NCBI RefSeq assembly: GCF_013839445.1
Contig: NZ_JACDIT010000004.1
Location: 124,001 to 188,000, forward strand
Origin: Chthonobacter albigriseus
Lineage (GTDB): Bacteria > Pseudomonadota > Alphaproteobacteria > Rhizobiales > Pleomorphomonadaceae
Direction: 5' to 3'
Length of the DNA stretch: 64,000 nt
The notes beneath the pieces are model-generated. The model made no database searches. It had not been told where the DNA came from and was given only the letters and a program-made list of their open reading frames with translations. Below, piece after piece: positions 35,362 to 45,146 of the stretch; the stretch's first letter is position 1; the number at the start of each line of letters is the position of its first letter. The position numbers and the translations under genes are program-made.

Positions 35362-35380
35362 GATGGGTGTGTATCCGGCC

Positions 35381-36256
35381 TCAGTTGATGAGGCCGGCAT
35401 GCTCCAGGGCTGCCTTGAGCGTGGCCTCGGTGGACGAGGACACCGGAACGAGCGGAAGGCGCAGTTCGTTCCGCATCTTGCCGAGCAGCGACAGCGCATA
35501 TTTCGCGCCCTGCGGATTCGGCTCGACGAAGAGCGCCTGATGCAGCGGGAACAGCCGATCCTGGAGCTTCAGCGCGGCGGCATAGTCGCCCCTGAGGCAA
35601 GCCTCCTGGAACTCCGCGCAAAGACGCGGCGCGACGTTGGAGGCCACCGAGATGCAGCCGTGGCCGCCGTGCGCCATGAAGGCGAGCGCCGTGCCATCCT
35701 CGCCGGAGAGCTGGACGAAGTCCGGTCCGCAAGCCTGGCGCTGGGCGCTGACGCGGTCGAGCTTGGCGGTCGCATCCTTGACGCCGACGATGTTCTTCAG
35801 CTCGAACAGGCGCGCCATCGTCTCCACCGACATGTCGATCACCGACCGCGGCGGGATGTTGTAGATGATGATCGGGATGCCGACGGCGTCGTTGATCGCC
35901 TTGTAGTGGCGATAAAGGCCTTCCTGGTTCGGCTTGTTGTAATAGGGCGTCACCACGAGCAGCGCGTCCGCTCCCGCCTTCTCGGCGTAGCGGGCGAGGT
36001 CGATCGCCTCCAGCGTGTTGTTGGAGCCGGCGCCGGCGATCACAGGCACGCGCTTGTTGGCCACCTTGATCGCGGTCTCGACCACGCGTTTGTGCTCGTC
36101 ATGGCTGAGCGTCGGGCTTTCGCCCGTGGTTCCAACCGGAACCAAGCCATGGCTGCCCTCCTCGATCTGCCAGTCGACGAAGGCCTCGAATGCGGCCCAG
36201 TCGACGGCACCGTCCGAGAAAGGCGTGACGAGTGCGGTGATCGACCCCTTGAACAT
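35381..36256 (-). CDS. dapA: 4-hydroxy-tetrahydrodipicolinate synthase
   Basis: A 291-residue class I aldolase of the DapA family starting [13 protein letters not shown]. The substrate-binding GTTGESPTL motif, the catalytic Tyr in [12 protein letters not shown] and the Schiff-base Lys in VGVKDATA are present. It condenses pyruvate with aspartate semialdehyde in lysine and peptidoglycan precursor synthesis. The ATG at 36256 has AGAGGGA upstream. It is divergent from the lytic transglycosylase gene. Confidence 0.96.
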   Translation of the reverse strand: MFKGSITALVTPFSDGAVDWAAFEAFVDWQIEEGSHGLVPVGTTGESPTLSHDEHKRVVETAIKVANKRVPVIAGAGSNNTLEAIDLARYAEKAGADALLVVTPYYNKPNQEGLYRHYKAINDAVGIPIIIYNIPPRSVIDMSVETMARLFELKNIVGVKDATAKLDRVSAQRQACGPDFVQLSGEDGTALAFMAHGGHGCISVASNVAPRLCAEFQEACLRGDYAAALKLQDRLFPLHQALFVEPNPQGAKYALSLLGKMRNELRLPLVPVSSSTEATLKAALEHAGLIN

Positions 36257-36482
36257 GATCCCTCTGGTCGGTTGAGCCGGAAATTGCCCCGTGCCGGCCC
36301 CACGGTCGGCGGACAATAGTGCCAGCCTCGGGCAAGAACAACTGCCGAGTTGGACCGCGCCGAGGCGACGCAGTGGCGGTCATCGCTTCGCCGTAAGCTT
36401 CCGTCAACCAAGAGCGCGCAAATTAAGGTATCATCAAGAAACGGTGGGTGGGGCCACCCGACCGAAGCGTGCGGAGTGTGTC

Positions 36483-38540
36483 ATGGCCAGGACCTCGCGT
36501 CTTGCCCGTCGAACGATAGCCGTGTTCCTAGCCCAGGCGATCGCCCTGCCCGCGGTCGCGTCCCCTGCCGCGCGCCTGGACGGCCCTGATCTCCTGAAGC
36601 CGGCGCTGGCCACGGCGGCCGATCTTGCGCCGCCGGCCGTCGGGGTCTCCACTGCCGTCCTGCGCAAGGCGCTTCAGGCCATCGACGACAACGATCTGGC
36701 CGCCGCCAACGCGATCGCCGCCTCCCTGCCGGCCTTCGAGCGCGACATCGTCACCTGGATTGCGATCCGGCGGGACGTGTCAGGCCTGACGCCGCAGGCG
36801 ATCACCGATTTCGCGGCCCGCAATCCCGACTGGCCCTCCGTCGCGATCATGCGCCGACGGGCCGAGGCCTCGCTTGCCCGCCAGCCGCTGCCGCCGGCCG
36901 ACGTTGTCGCCGCCTTCGCCGGGTCCCGGCCGATCACCGAGCAGGGAACGCTCGCCCTCACCCGAGCCCTGACGGCGCTGGGACGCAAGAAGGAGGCGGC
37001 CGAGGTGCTCGGCCGCTACTGGACCACCGACACCCTTTCCCCGCAGGAGGATGCCGCGATCCTGCGCGAGTTCGGTGACGTGCTGACCCGGGCGCAGCAT
37101 CGCACCCGCTTTGACCTCCTGATGTACAACGACCGGATCGTGCAGGCCGCGAGCCTCGCAGCACGCCTCGGACCGGGTTATGTGAAGCTGGCGACGGCGC
37201 GCGCCGCCGTGGTGCGCGGCGAGAAGACCGCTGGCAAGAAGCTGGACCAGGTGCCGCCGGAGGTTCGCAAGGACGCCGTTTATCTCTTCACGTTGGCCGA
37301 ATGGCACCGCCGGAATGACCGCGCCAAGGACGCGGCGAAGGCCCTCCTGAAGGCGCCGACCGATCCGATCAAACTGGTCGATCCCGACCACTGGTGGATC
37401 GAGCGCCGCATCGTGTCCCGCGATCTCGCCGAGAACGGCAACGCCGCCCTCGCCTACAAGGTCGCCTCCGCTCACAAGGGCGGCGACAACGAGACCTTGG
37501 CCGAAGCGCATTTCCACGCCGGCTGGTACGCGCTCCGCTTCCTGAAGGACCACGCGACGGCGACGCGACATTTCCAGGCGCTCGCCGACATGGGATCGAA
37601 GCCGATCACCCGGTCGCGCGCGAATTACTGGCTTGGCCGGTGCGCCGAGGCGGCGGGTCGGCTGGAGGAGGCGCGCGGCTACTACCTGAAGGCGGCGGCG
37701 GATCCGATCGCCTTCTACGGCCAGCTCGCCAAGGTGAAGCTCGGCATCGCCAGCCTGGGGCTGCCCCCGGTGCCGGAACCGGCGACCGGCGACGCCGAGG
37801 CTTTCGCTCGTCACCCGCTGGTGCGGGTGCTCTCGAGACTGGTCGACGCCGGATACGAAAAGGACGCGCGCACGCTCTATCCGGAGCTCGCCCGCCTGCT
37901 GCCGACGCCCGGACAGATCACGTTGCTCACCCAGTACGCAGAGCGGCTGAGCGATCACCGCTCCGCCCTCCAGGTCGGCAAGATAGCGTCCGAACGCGAC
38001 CTCGGCGTCGAGCGACTGGCCTATCCGCTTGAAGCGATCCCGACCTCCGCGCGCACCCAGACCAAGGTGGAGGCGGCAATGGTCTATGCCATCGCCCGGC
38101 AGGAGAGCGCCTTCGACCCGGCCGCGGTCAGCGGCGCCGGCGCCATGGGCCTGCTCCAGCTGCTGCCCTCGACCGCACAGGCGACCGCGCGCAATCTCGG
38201 CGTCGGCTTCTCGCGCGGGAAGCTGACGACCGACCCGAGCTACAACGCCAAGCTGGGCGCGGCTCACCTGCGCGAACTCGTCGACGAGTTCGACGGCTCC
38301 TATATCCTTACCTTCGCCGCCTACAACGCCGGCAAGCGGCGCGTTCACGAGTGGATCCAGCGCTTCGGCGACCCGCGAGACCCACGGGTGGACCCGGTGG
38401 ACTGGATCGAATCGATCCCCTACGGCGAGACGCGCAACTACGTTCAGCGCGTGACCGAGAACCTCCAGGTCTACCGGGAACGGCTGACCGGCTCCAAGCT
38501 CGCCATCGCCGACGACCTGCGCCGCGGGGCCGGATCGTGA
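36483..38540 (+). CDS. slt: Soluble lytic murein transglycosylase
   Basis: A 685-residue periplasmic peptidoglycan lyase. A signal peptide (LARRTIAVFLAQAIALPAVA) precedes an alpha-helical superhelical domain. The catalytic SLT domain lies at about 530-640: IARQESAFDPAAVSGAGAMG with the catalytic Glu, LLQLLPSTAQ and TFAAYNAGKRRVHEW. The ATG at 36483 has GGAG 6 nt upstream; longer versions of the frame would bury the signal peptide. It cleaves glycan strands to 1,6-anhydro products during wall turnover. Its stop overlaps the start of the following hydrolase gene. Confidence 0.94.
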   Translation: MARTSRLARRTIAVFLAQAIALPAVASPAARLDGPDLLKPALATAADLAPPAVGVSTAVLRKALQAIDDNDLAAANAIAASLPAFERDIVTWIAIRRDVSGLTPQAITDFAARNPDWPSVAIMRRRAEASLARQPLPPADVVAAFAGSRPITEQGTLALTRALTALGRKKEAAEVLGRYWTTDTLSPQEDAAILREFGDVLTRAQHRTRFDLLMYNDRIVQAASLAARLGPGYVKLATARAAVVRGEKTAGKKLDQVPPEVRKDAVYLFTLAEWHRRNDRAKDAAKALLKAPTDPIKLVDPDHWWIERRIVSRDLAENGNAALAYKVASAHKGGDNETLAEAHFHAGWYALRFLKDHATATRHFQALADMGSKPITRSRANYWLGRCAEAAGRLEEARGYYLKAAADPIAFYGQLAKVKLGIASLGLPPVPEPATGDAEAFARHPLVRVLSRLVDAGYEKDARTLYPELARLLPTPGQITLLTQYAERLSDHRSALQVGKIASERDLGVERLAYPLEAIPTSARTQTKVEAAMVYAIARQESAFDPAAVSGAGAMGLLQLLPSTAQATARNLGVGFSRGKLTTDPSYNAKLGAAHLRELVDEFDGSYILTFAAYNAGKRRVHEWIQRFGDPRDPRVDPVDWIESIPYGETRNYVQRVTENLQVYRERLTGSKLAIADDLRRGAGS

Positions 38541-39409
38541 GCGGACGGGAGTTCAGCTGGACCGGCGAGGACGGAACCCGGCTCGCCGGCCGGATCTTCG
38601 GTCCGGACCCGGATCCTGCCGGCCCGCTCCCGGTGCTTTGCCTGCCGGGGCTGACGCGCAATGGCCGCGACTTCACCGTGCTTGCCGAAGCGCTTTCGAC
38701 GGGCGATCGGCCGCGCACCGTGATCACGATGGATTTCCGTGGACGCGGGCGCTCCAGCTATGCCGATCCGGCAACCTACCGCCCTGATATGGAGGCCAAG
38801 GATACGCTGGCCGGGCTCGACGCGCTCGGGATACCGAAGGTCGCCATCGTCGGCACCTCGCGCGGCGGCATCGTCGCCATGGTGATCGCCGCCACCGCCG
38901 GCGACCGGCTCGGGCGGGTGGTGCTCAACGACATCGGCCCGGTGATCGAAATCGGCGGCCTCCTGGCGATTCGCGAGCGCATGGGCCAGATGCTCGGCCA
39001 CCAGGTTGCCAGTTGGGACGATGCCATCGCGGACCTCAAGGCCACGATGGGTCGAAGCTTCACGAGGCTTGCCGACGCGGACTGGCTGACCTTCGCCCGT
39101 CAGATGTACCGCGAGGACGGCAACGGCGTGCCTGTGCTCGACTACGACCCCGCACTGCTGACGAGCTTCGCCACCTTCGATTCGGCGGTCGGCATCCCGC
39201 CTTTCTGGCCGATCTTTCTGGCGCTGGGCGCCCGGCCGGTGCTGGTGGTGCGAGGCGTCAACTCCGACCTCCTCTCCGAGGAGACCGTCGCCGATATGGT
39301 CGCCAAGCTGCCGCAGACCGAGGTCCACCGCGTTCCCGACCAGGGCCACGCCCCGCTGCTCACCGACGTGCCGACCATCGAGCGGATCCGGACATTCCTC
39401 GCCACATGA
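38537..39409 (+). CDS. Alpha/beta hydrolase
   Basis: A 290-residue alpha/beta hydrolase. The nucleophile elbow is G-T-S-R-G (IVGTSRGGIVAM), the oxyanion region is LCLPGLTRNGRDF and the catalytic His is in PDQGHAPLL. A GTG start at 38537 overlaps the transglycosylase TGA by one or two bases, so translation is coupled; no ATG fits. The substrate is unknown. It is convergent with the chemoreceptor gene. Confidence 0.87.
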   Translation: MSGREFSWTGEDGTRLAGRIFGPDPDPAGPLPVLCLPGLTRNGRDFTVLAEALSTGDRPRTVITMDFRGRGRSSYADPATYRPDMEAKDTLAGLDALGIPKVAIVGTSRGGIVAMVIAATAGDRLGRVVLNDIGPVIEIGGLLAIRERMGQMLGHQVASWDDAIADLKATMGRSFTRLADADWLTFARQMYREDGNGVPVLDYDPALLTSFATFDSAVGIPPFWPIFLALGARPVLVVRGVNSDLLSEETVADMVAKLPQTEVHRVPDQGHAPLLTDVPTIERIRTFLAT

Positions 39410-39436
39410 ACCGGGTCCGGGCAGGGCTGGCCGACG

Positions 39437-40915
39437 CTACCTCGCCAGCACCCGCGCCGCCTCCCGCGTGCTCGATACCGCGGAGGTAACCTGGGTCACC
39501 GCGCTGACGATCGACCCGATGCTGCCGGAGATGGAGGAGACGGCGGACGCGGTCTGCTGCATGTTGGCGGACATCTCGCGCGTGACGACGCTCTGTTCCT
39601 CCACGGCGCCGGCCGTCGCCAGGACGTTGGCCCGCATCGTCTCCACCGAAGCCTTGATGAGTTCCAGGGCGCCGACGACCTCGCCGGAGATGGCCTGGAC
39701 CCCGTTGATCTCGGCGCTGATCTGGTCGGTGGCCTTGGCCGCCTGGTTGGCGAGGTTCTTCACCTCCTGCGCCACCACCGCGAAACCGCGGCCGGCCTCC
39801 CCGGCGCGCGCCGATTCGATCGTCGCGTTGAGGGCTAGGAGATTGATCTGTCCGGCGATGTTCGCGATCATGCTGAGGATGTCGGTCATCGACGCCGTGG
39901 CCGTCGTCAGTTTCCGGGTCAGCGCCTCCGCGGTGTGGACCTGATCTCCAGCCGTATCCGTGGCCCCGCGCGACGTCGCCATGCTGGACGCGATCTCGGC
40001 GACCGAATTGGCGAGTTCCTCCGACGCAGCGGCCATGGTCTGGACGTTACCGGCGGTCTGGTCGGCTGAACTCGACACCGACAGCGCCTCCCGGCTGGTC
40101 TTGTCCACCGCCGTGTCGATTTCACCGAAGTTCCGGTCGATGAGATGGCGCAGGTCGCCGAGAAGTTTCACCTGCTCCGTGATGTCGGTGGCGAACTTGA
40201 CGACCTTATAGGGCCGCCCGGCGGGATCGACGATCGGGTTGTAGGACGCCTGGATCCAGATCTCCCGGCCTCCTTTTGCAATACGCTTGTACTGGGCAAC
40301 CTGAAACTCGCCGCGGTTCAAGGCGGACCAAAACGCCTGGTACGCGCGTCCGTGGCGCTCTTCGGCATCGACGAACATCGAGTGGTGCCGGCCCTTGATC
40401 TCGTCGAGCGTATAGCCGACGGCGGCCAGGAAATTGCCGTTTGCGTCCAGGATCGTGCCATTCAGGTCGAACTCGATGACAGCCTGGCTCTTCTGGATTG
40501 CCGCGACCCAACCGGCGCGTTCCGCATCCTCAACCTTGCGGCGCGTCACGTCGGTTGCGAACTTCACGATCTTGGTGGGTTTGCCGTCGCGGCCGAGAAG
40601 CGGATTGTAGGTCGCCTCGATCCAGACCTCCTTGCCGCCCTTCCCGATCCGCCGGAATTCGCCAGCCTGGAACTCGCCGCGCCGCAAGCGGTCCCAGAAC
40701 GCGCGATAGTCCGCGGATGCCGCGTCTTGCGGCTCGAGGAACATCGAATGGTGCCGGCCGATCACCTCCCCGTCGGTGTAGCCCATTGCCGACAGGAAGT
40801 TAGCGTTCGCCGAAAGGATCCGCCCCGTCAGGTCGAACTCGATGACGGCCTGCGAGCGGCCGAGCGCGGCAAGCGTCGCAGCGCTGTCGTCGTTCTTAAA
40901 CATGGTCAAGCGCAT
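39437..40915 (-). CDS. Soluble PAS-PAS methyl-accepting chemotaxis protein
   Basis: A 492-residue cytoplasmic chemoreceptor. Two very similar PAS-PAC units occupy residues about 10-130 and 135-250; compare [20 protein letters not shown] with [21 protein letters not shown] methyl-accepting signalling domain follows with the hairpin tip [20 protein letters not shown]. No membrane segment is present. The PAS domains may bind haem or flavin (an aerotaxis-like role), which is inference. A 7-bp inverted repeat (40965-40971 / 40977-40983) lies upstream. AAGGGGG precedes the ATG. Confidence 0.92.
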   Translation of the reverse strand: MRLTMFKNDDSAATLAALGRSQAVIEFDLTGRILSANANFLSAMGYTDGEVIGRHHSMFLEPQDAASADYRAFWDRLRRGEFQAGEFRRIGKGGKEVWIEATYNPLLGRDGKPTKIVKFATDVTRRKVEDAERAGWVAAIQKSQAVIEFDLNGTILDANGNFLAAVGYTLDEIKGRHHSMFVDAEERHGRAYQAFWSALNRGEFQVAQYKRIAKGGREIWIQASYNPIVDPAGRPYKVVKFATDITEQVKLLGDLRHLIDRNFGEIDTAVDKTSREALSVSSSADQTAGNVQTMAAASEELANSVAEIASSMATSRGATDTAGDQVHTAEALTRKLTTATASMTDILSMIANIAGQINLLALNATIESARAGEAGRGFAVVAQEVKNLANQAAKATDQISAEINGVQAISGEVVGALELIKASVETMRANVLATAGAVEEQSVVTREMSANMQQTASAVSSISGSIGSIVSAVTQVTSAVSSTREAARVLAR

Positions 40916-41060
40916 CTTGCCCCCTTGCCCGGCTCACCGAGCAACCCAGACGCAACTATTTACAGCAGAAACTTATTTTCTGCCTCTTTGGATTGTGTTT
41001 GATAATACTTAAGGACGTGTAACCACGTATGTTCGTCCGGCGACCTGAAGGGGGCGTCGT

Positions 41061-41765
41061 TCAGACCAGCTCGACCCACGCCCGCGCGATTTCCAGGCCG
41101 ACGCGATCGGCGACAACGCCGAGGGTGGCGGCAAGGTCGTGGTGCTTGTCTTCCCAGCCCGGCGCGTCGCGGCGGAGCATGTCCCGATAGGCCGCGCACC
41201 ACTCGGCCACGAGGACGGTGTCCGCCTCGAAGTGGAACTGGATGCCATAAACGGCGCGTCCGATGCGGAAGGCCTGGTTGACGGTCTGGTCGGACGACGC
41301 GAGACGGACGGCGCCCGGCGGCAGGTCGAAGGTGTCGTTGTGCCAGTGGAAGAGCGGCGATCCGGAGCCCAATCGGGACACCAGCGGATCGTCCCGGCCC
41401 GCGTCGGTGGGCCGGACCTCCTTCCAGCCGAACTCGGCTGGCCGGCCGAGGATGTTTCGTCCGCCGTAGCCGCGAGCGACGATCTGAGAGCCCAGGCAGA
41501 TGCCGAGCACCGCCTTGTCCTCTTCACCGAACAGAGTTGTCAGCCGCGCAAGGTGCGGTAGGTAGGGATGCGCCTCGTCGGCCAGCGCATTCTGGCCGCC
41601 GCCGAGGACGACGAGGCCATCGTAGCCGTCCGGCGTCTCCGGCAGGCCGTGGCCGCCGTGCATCAAGCACACGTCCACGTCCGCTCCCGCTTCCCGCAGG
41701 GCCTGTCCGACAAGTCCGAGGTGGGTGCCGGGGAAGTTCTCGACCGCAAGGATCCGCTTGGTCAA
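41061..41765 (-). CDS. Class I glutamine amidotransferase-like protein
   Basis: A 234-residue stand-alone GATase. The nucleophile elbow is GICLGSQ and the His-Glu pair is YGIQFHFE. Stand-alone members of this group include gamma-glutamyl-GABA or gamma-glutamyl-amine hydrolases and GMP-synthase-like proteins; the partner here is unknown. It is divergent from the LysE exporter gene, with a possible operator between them. Confidence 0.88.
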   Translation of the reverse strand: MTKRILAVENFPGTHLGLVGQALREAGADVDVCLMHGGHGLPETPDGYDGLVVLGGGQNALADEAHPYLPHLARLTTLFGEEDKAVLGICLGSQIVARGYGGRNILGRPAEFGWKEVRPTDAGRDDPLVSRLGSGSPLFHWHNDTFDLPPGAVRLASSDQTVNQAFRIGRAVYGIQFHFEADTVLVAEWCAAYRDMLRRDAPGWEDKHHDLAATLGVVADRVGLEIARAWVELV

Positions 41766-41807
41766 GGCTGGCTCCGTCCATGAATGCGCGGGATGGCGGG
41801 AAAGTCA

Positions 41808-41867
41808 GGTGGTGCAACTGCTTAGCACGAGCCGGAGCCGCGAGAAACGGGTGGTGCAGGCTGCACC
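41808..41867. promoter_or_regulatory. Possible operator between the GATase and LysE genes
   Basis: GGTGCAG-G-CTGCACC (41853-41867) is a perfect 7-1-7 inverted repeat. The 9-mer GGTGGTGCA occurs twice, at 41808-41816 and 41850-41858, 42 bp apart. The site is about 50 bp before the LysE start codon and lies in the divergent intergenic region, so it could control both genes. The regulator is unknown. Confidence 0.4.
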
Positions 41868-41918
41868 TTTCGCGCCAGATCTGATAAGGAAGAAGACAAA
41901 AGCATTCGAGGAACGCCC

Positions 41919-42530
41919 ATGGACCTGGTCACGCTCGCCGCCTTCGCGGTCGCCTTCGCCATTGCCGCCGCCTCGCCCGGCCCGGGCATGGCCGCCATTG
42001 TGGCGCGCGGCCTCGGCGGCGGGTTCCGCGGCGCCTTCCCGATGGTGCTGGGCCTTGTGGCGGGCGACCTCGTCTACCTCACCTTCGCGGTGTTCGGCCT
42101 GGCGGCCATCGCCATGAAGTTCGGTACCCTGTTCCTGGTCATCAAGTATGCCGGCGCGGCCTACCTGCTCTACCTCGCCGTGAAGCTCTGGACGGCCAAG
42201 CCCGATCCCGAACAGATCCGCGTCGCGGCGGAGGAGAAGCCCTGGCGAACCCTGCTCGCCGGCCTCTCACTGACGCTCGGCAATCCGAAGACCATGGTCT
42301 TCTACCTCGCCCTCCTGCCGACGATCGTGCCGCTCGATCGGATCGACGCCGTAGCCTTCGCCGAACTCGCCGGCACGGTGATGGTGCTCCTGACGCTGAT
42401 CGGCTCGGCCTACGGGGCCGCCGCCGCCGGTGCGCGCGATCTGTTTCGCAGCCCGACCGCGCTCCGTCGGCTGAATCGCACGGCCGGCGCGGCCATGGCC
42501 GGCGCTGCTGCTGCAGTGGTCGCGCGGTGA
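41919..42530 (+). CDS. LysE family amino-acid exporter
   Basis: A 203-residue inner-membrane protein with about six helices. It has the family start (FAIAAASPGPGMAAIVARGL) with the conserved SPGP motif, and NPKTMVFYLALLPT in the middle. LysE/RhtB proteins export amino acids such as lysine, threonine or homoserine, or related compounds; specificity is unknown. It is divergent from the glutamine amidotransferase gene. Confidence 0.92.
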   Translation: MDLVTLAAFAVAFAIAAASPGPGMAAIVARGLGGGFRGAFPMVLGLVAGDLVYLTFAVFGLAAIAMKFGTLFLVIKYAGAAYLLYLAVKLWTAKPDPEQIRVAAEEKPWRTLLAGLSLTLGNPKTMVFYLALLPTIVPLDRIDAVAFAELAGTVMVLLTLIGSAYGAAAAGARDLFRSPTALRRLNRTAGAAMAGAAAAVVAR

Positions 42531-42555
42531 TCCATCGATTTGTGTGATGGAATCG

Positions 42556-42575
42556 ATCACGAAACATCGGTGGAC
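42556..42575 (+). promoter_or_regulatory. Motif site A, upstream of the EamA transporter
   Basis: A 20-bp sequence ending TCGGTGGAC that matches 15 of 20 positions of the site upstream of the LysR gene. It ends 121 bp before the EamA start codon, similar to the spacing at sites B and C. Confidence 0.45.
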
Positions 42576-42696
42576 GTGTCGCCCGCGGAAGCGCAGAACA
42601 GGCAAGCCATTCGGTCAATGACACTGACCTTCCGACGATCGGGCCACCGGACCGACGCCTGACGACCGAGGCCGCCCCGCAATCGGATCGTATCCC

Positions 42697-43635
42697 ATGT
42701 CTGCCGCCTCGCCCACCAACACCGCGTCCCGCGCCGCCCAGAAGGCGCACACCTTCACCGCGTTCGATTTCGCGCTCTACGCCATCACGGTGTTCGCCTG
42801 GTCGACCAGTTGGATCGCGTTGAAGATGCAGGTGGGAACGGTGGCGCCGGAGGTGTCCGTTGCCTGGCGCTTCCTGTTGGCGTCCGTCGTGATGTTCGGA
42901 TGGATCGCGGTCGCCGGCCGCCCGTGGCGTTTCAGCCTCTCCGATCACGCGCGCTTTGCCATCCAGGGCGCGCTGATTTTCTCCACCAACTTCTACCTGT
43001 TCTATCTCGGCGGCCAGTATCTCGCCTCTGGCCTGTTGTCGGTGGTGTTCTCGCTGGCCTCGGTGTTCAACCTGCTTCTCTCGGCGGCCGTGTTCCGCCA
43101 GCGGATCGAGGCGCGGGTCGCGGTGGGCGCGGCAATCGGCTTCGCCGGCATCGGCCTCGTCTACTGGCCCGAGATCGCCGGCACCGAGATGGACCACGAC
43201 GCCCTCGTCGGTTTGTTCCTGTGCATCGCCGGCACGCTGTTCTTCTGCTCCGGCAACATGATGTCGACCTTCAACCAGCGGCGCGGGCTGCCGGTGGTCT
43301 CCACCAATGCATGGGGCATGGTCTACGGCACGCTGATCATGCTGGCCCTGTCGCTGATCAACGGCCGCACTTTCGAGGTCGAGTGGACCCTGCCCTACCT
43401 CGGCGGCCTCGTCTGGCTGGCGGTCGTGTCGTCCGTCATCGCCTTCGCGAGCTACCTGACACTGCTCGGCCGGATCGGCGCCGCACGGGCCGGCTACGCC
43501 ACCGTCATCTTCCCCGTCTTCGCGCTGGGGATCTCCACGGTGTTCGAAGGCTACGTCTGGACCCCGGTGGCGGTCGTCGGCCTCGTCGCGGTGATGATCG
43601 GCAACCTGATTGTGCTGAGCCGCGGCAAGCGCTGA
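42697..43635 (+). CDS. DMT superfamily (EamA) transporter
   Basis: A 312-residue ten-helix transporter with two EamA repeats. The first repeat contains VAWRFLLASVVMFG, the second WGMVYGTLIMLALS and SYLTLLGRIGAARAGYATVI. Members export metabolites such as amino acids; the substrate is unknown. It is convergent with the LysR gene 20 bp away. A motif resembling the putative LysR sites lies 121 bp before the start. Confidence 0.92.
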   Translation: MSAASPTNTASRAAQKAHTFTAFDFALYAITVFAWSTSWIALKMQVGTVAPEVSVAWRFLLASVVMFGWIAVAGRPWRFSLSDHARFAIQGALIFSTNFYLFYLGGQYLASGLLSVVFSLASVFNLLLSAAVFRQRIEARVAVGAAIGFAGIGLVYWPEIAGTEMDHDALVGLFLCIAGTLFFCSGNMMSTFNQRRGLPVVSTNAWGMVYGTLIMLALSLINGRTFEVEWTLPYLGGLVWLAVVSSVIAFASYLTLLGRIGAARAGYATVIFPVFALGISTVFEGYVWTPVAVVGLVAVMIGNLIVLSRGKR

Positions 43636-43655
43636 CGCGGCTCGACGGTCCGGCC

Positions 43656-44561
43656 CTACTCCGCCGCGATCGACAGCGGGTCGCTGTTGGCGACCGTCAG
43701 GTTGCCGAGCGACGTGGTGATGTGGTTGGCGAGCGCCTCGTGGATCGGATGCTTGGCGGTTTCCGCCCGGATCAGACCGATCTCCGTGTAGCCGAGCTCC
43801 GGGAACCCCTCGCGCGTGCCGAGGATCCGCATGTTGCCGCGAAGCGCGCTCTCCGGCAGCACCGACACCGCCAGACCGGCCAGGACCGCCCCCGACAGCG
43901 CGAGCGCAGCGCTGCTGGTGTAGGTGACGCGGAAGCGCCGGCCCATGCGATCGAGTGCCCGCACCGCTTCCGACCGCCAGCAGCAATCGTCCGGCCCGAG
44001 CGCCAGCGGCAGCGGGTCGAGCTCATGCGCGCAGTGGTCCCGCGCGCCGACCCAGTAGAGCTGTTCGCGGCGGATCACGTCGCTCGCCATGCCGTTGACG
44101 GTGCCGTGGCTGACGATGCCCAGGTCGAGCTCGCCGTTGCGGATCATCTCGTGGATGACGAAGGTGCGCTGGCAGTCCACGTAGATGTCGATGGCCGGGT
44201 TGATCCTGCTGAAACCGGCAAGCACGGTGGGCAGCAGCCGATCCGCATAGTCGTCGGGGATGCCGAGCCGGATCGTCCCGGCAAGACCGGGATCGATGAA
44301 GGCAGCCAGCGTCTCGTCGTTCAGGCGGATCATCCGACGGGCATACTCCAGCAGCCGGCGCCCGTCTTCGGTCAGCCGGCTCTGCCGGCCGTCGCGCGTG
44401 AAAATGGGCCGGCCGACGCGCTCCTCAAGCCGCCGCATCTGCATGGAGACTGCGGACTGCGTCTTGTGCACCACATCGGCGGCGGCGGTGAAGGAGCCCA
44501 TCTCCGCGATCGCGACGAAGGTGCGCAGCTGGTCGAGGTCGAGCACATTCATGGTCATCAT
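43656..44561 (-). CDS. LysR family transcriptional regulator (VtlR/LsrB-like)
   Basis: A 301-residue LysR regulator. The N-terminal winged helix reads FVAIAEMGSFTAAADVVHKT then QSAVSMQMRRLEERVG, followed by a substrate-binding domain with RLGIPDDYADRLLP. In style it resembles VtlR/LsrB of Brucella and Sinorhizobium, which control small DUF1127 proteins and AbcR small RNAs; this resemblance is from memory. Three close ATGs (44561, 44558, 44552) are possible starts; the conserved part begins at the last. It is divergent from a DUF1127 gene with motif site B between them, consistent with autoregulation. Confidence 0.92.
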   Translation of the reverse strand: MMTMNVLDLDQLRTFVAIAEMGSFTAAADVVHKTQSAVSMQMRRLEERVGRPIFTRDGRQSRLTEDGRRLLEYARRMIRLNDETLAAFIDPGLAGTIRLGIPDDYADRLLPTVLAGFSRINPAIDIYVDCQRTFVIHEMIRNGELDLGIVSHGTVNGMASDVIRREQLYWVGARDHCAHELDPLPLALGPDDCCWRSEAVRALDRMGRRFRVTYTSSAALALSGAVLAGLAVSVLPESALRGNMRILGTREGFPELGYTEIGLIRAETAKHPIHEALANHITTSLGNLTVANSDPLSIAAE

Positions 44562-44650
44562 GCTCCCACGCGGGTTTTCGGGTCGCCTGGCGGTACCGTC
44601 TGCGCCACCCTGTCCTCAAGGCCGACGCATCAAGGTTTGTGATGACTTAG

Positions 44651-44675
44651 ATTACGAACATTCGTTGGACTGATC
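44651..44675. promoter_or_regulatory. Motif site B between LysR and DUF1127 genes
   Basis: A 25-bp sequence containing ACATTCGTTGGACTGATC; it matches site C at 22 of 25 positions. It contains a T-N11-A pattern, as LysR proteins recognise. It lies about 90 bp from the LysR start and 109 bp before the first DUF1127 start, so one bound site could serve both genes. Confidence 0.6.
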
Positions 44676-44779
44676 AATAGTCCGGCGGCAAACTGACAGC
44701 ATCGAAACAGAGCCAGACGCGAGCCGGCGGACCCCTTCCGCGGCAACGGGGAAGGCTTGCCTGAAGAGGAGTGATTGCC

Positions 44780-45106
44780 ATGACCACCATCATCGACCAT
44801 GGCCAGCGGTCGCGCCGCTCGTCATCCATCCAGTCCGTCGCACTGGACGCCCTGTTCGGAGCCGCGCGTTGGGTCGCCGCCCTCGTTGCGGCCGAGATCG
44901 ACCGCCGCCGGACCATGGCTCTCCTGGAGCTCGACGACAGGATGCTGACGGATATGGGCGTCACCAGGGGCGATATTCATGGGGCGCTGACGAGTGCACC
45001 GGGCGAGAAGCCCAGCTCTCTGCTGGCGGAGGTCCGGCTCGGCCGCCGTACGGCGGAACGGGCCCAGGGTCGCGAGGCACGGGCCGGGAGGTTCGGCGCG
45101 AATTGA
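44780..45106 (+). CDS. DUF1127 domain protein
   Basis: A 108-residue protein. The DUF1127 core is DRRRTMALLELDDRMLTDMG followed by VTRGDI. In rhizobia small DUF1127 proteins act in RNA turnover and in phosphate and carbon metabolism, but no function can be given for this one. The ATG at 44780 has AGAGGAG 8 nt upstream; the GTG at 44771 lies inside that ribosome-binding sequence and is less likely. The basic C-terminal tail is longer than in the shortest members. Confidence 0.83.
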   Translation: MTTIIDHGQRSRRSSSIQSVALDALFGAARWVAALVAAEIDRRRTMALLELDDRMLTDMGVTRGDIHGALTSAPGEKPSSLLAEVRLGRRTAERAQGREARAGRFGAN

Positions 45107-45146
45107 CATGGATGCTTGCGACATATGAGCGTCGTCGATCGGTGCC

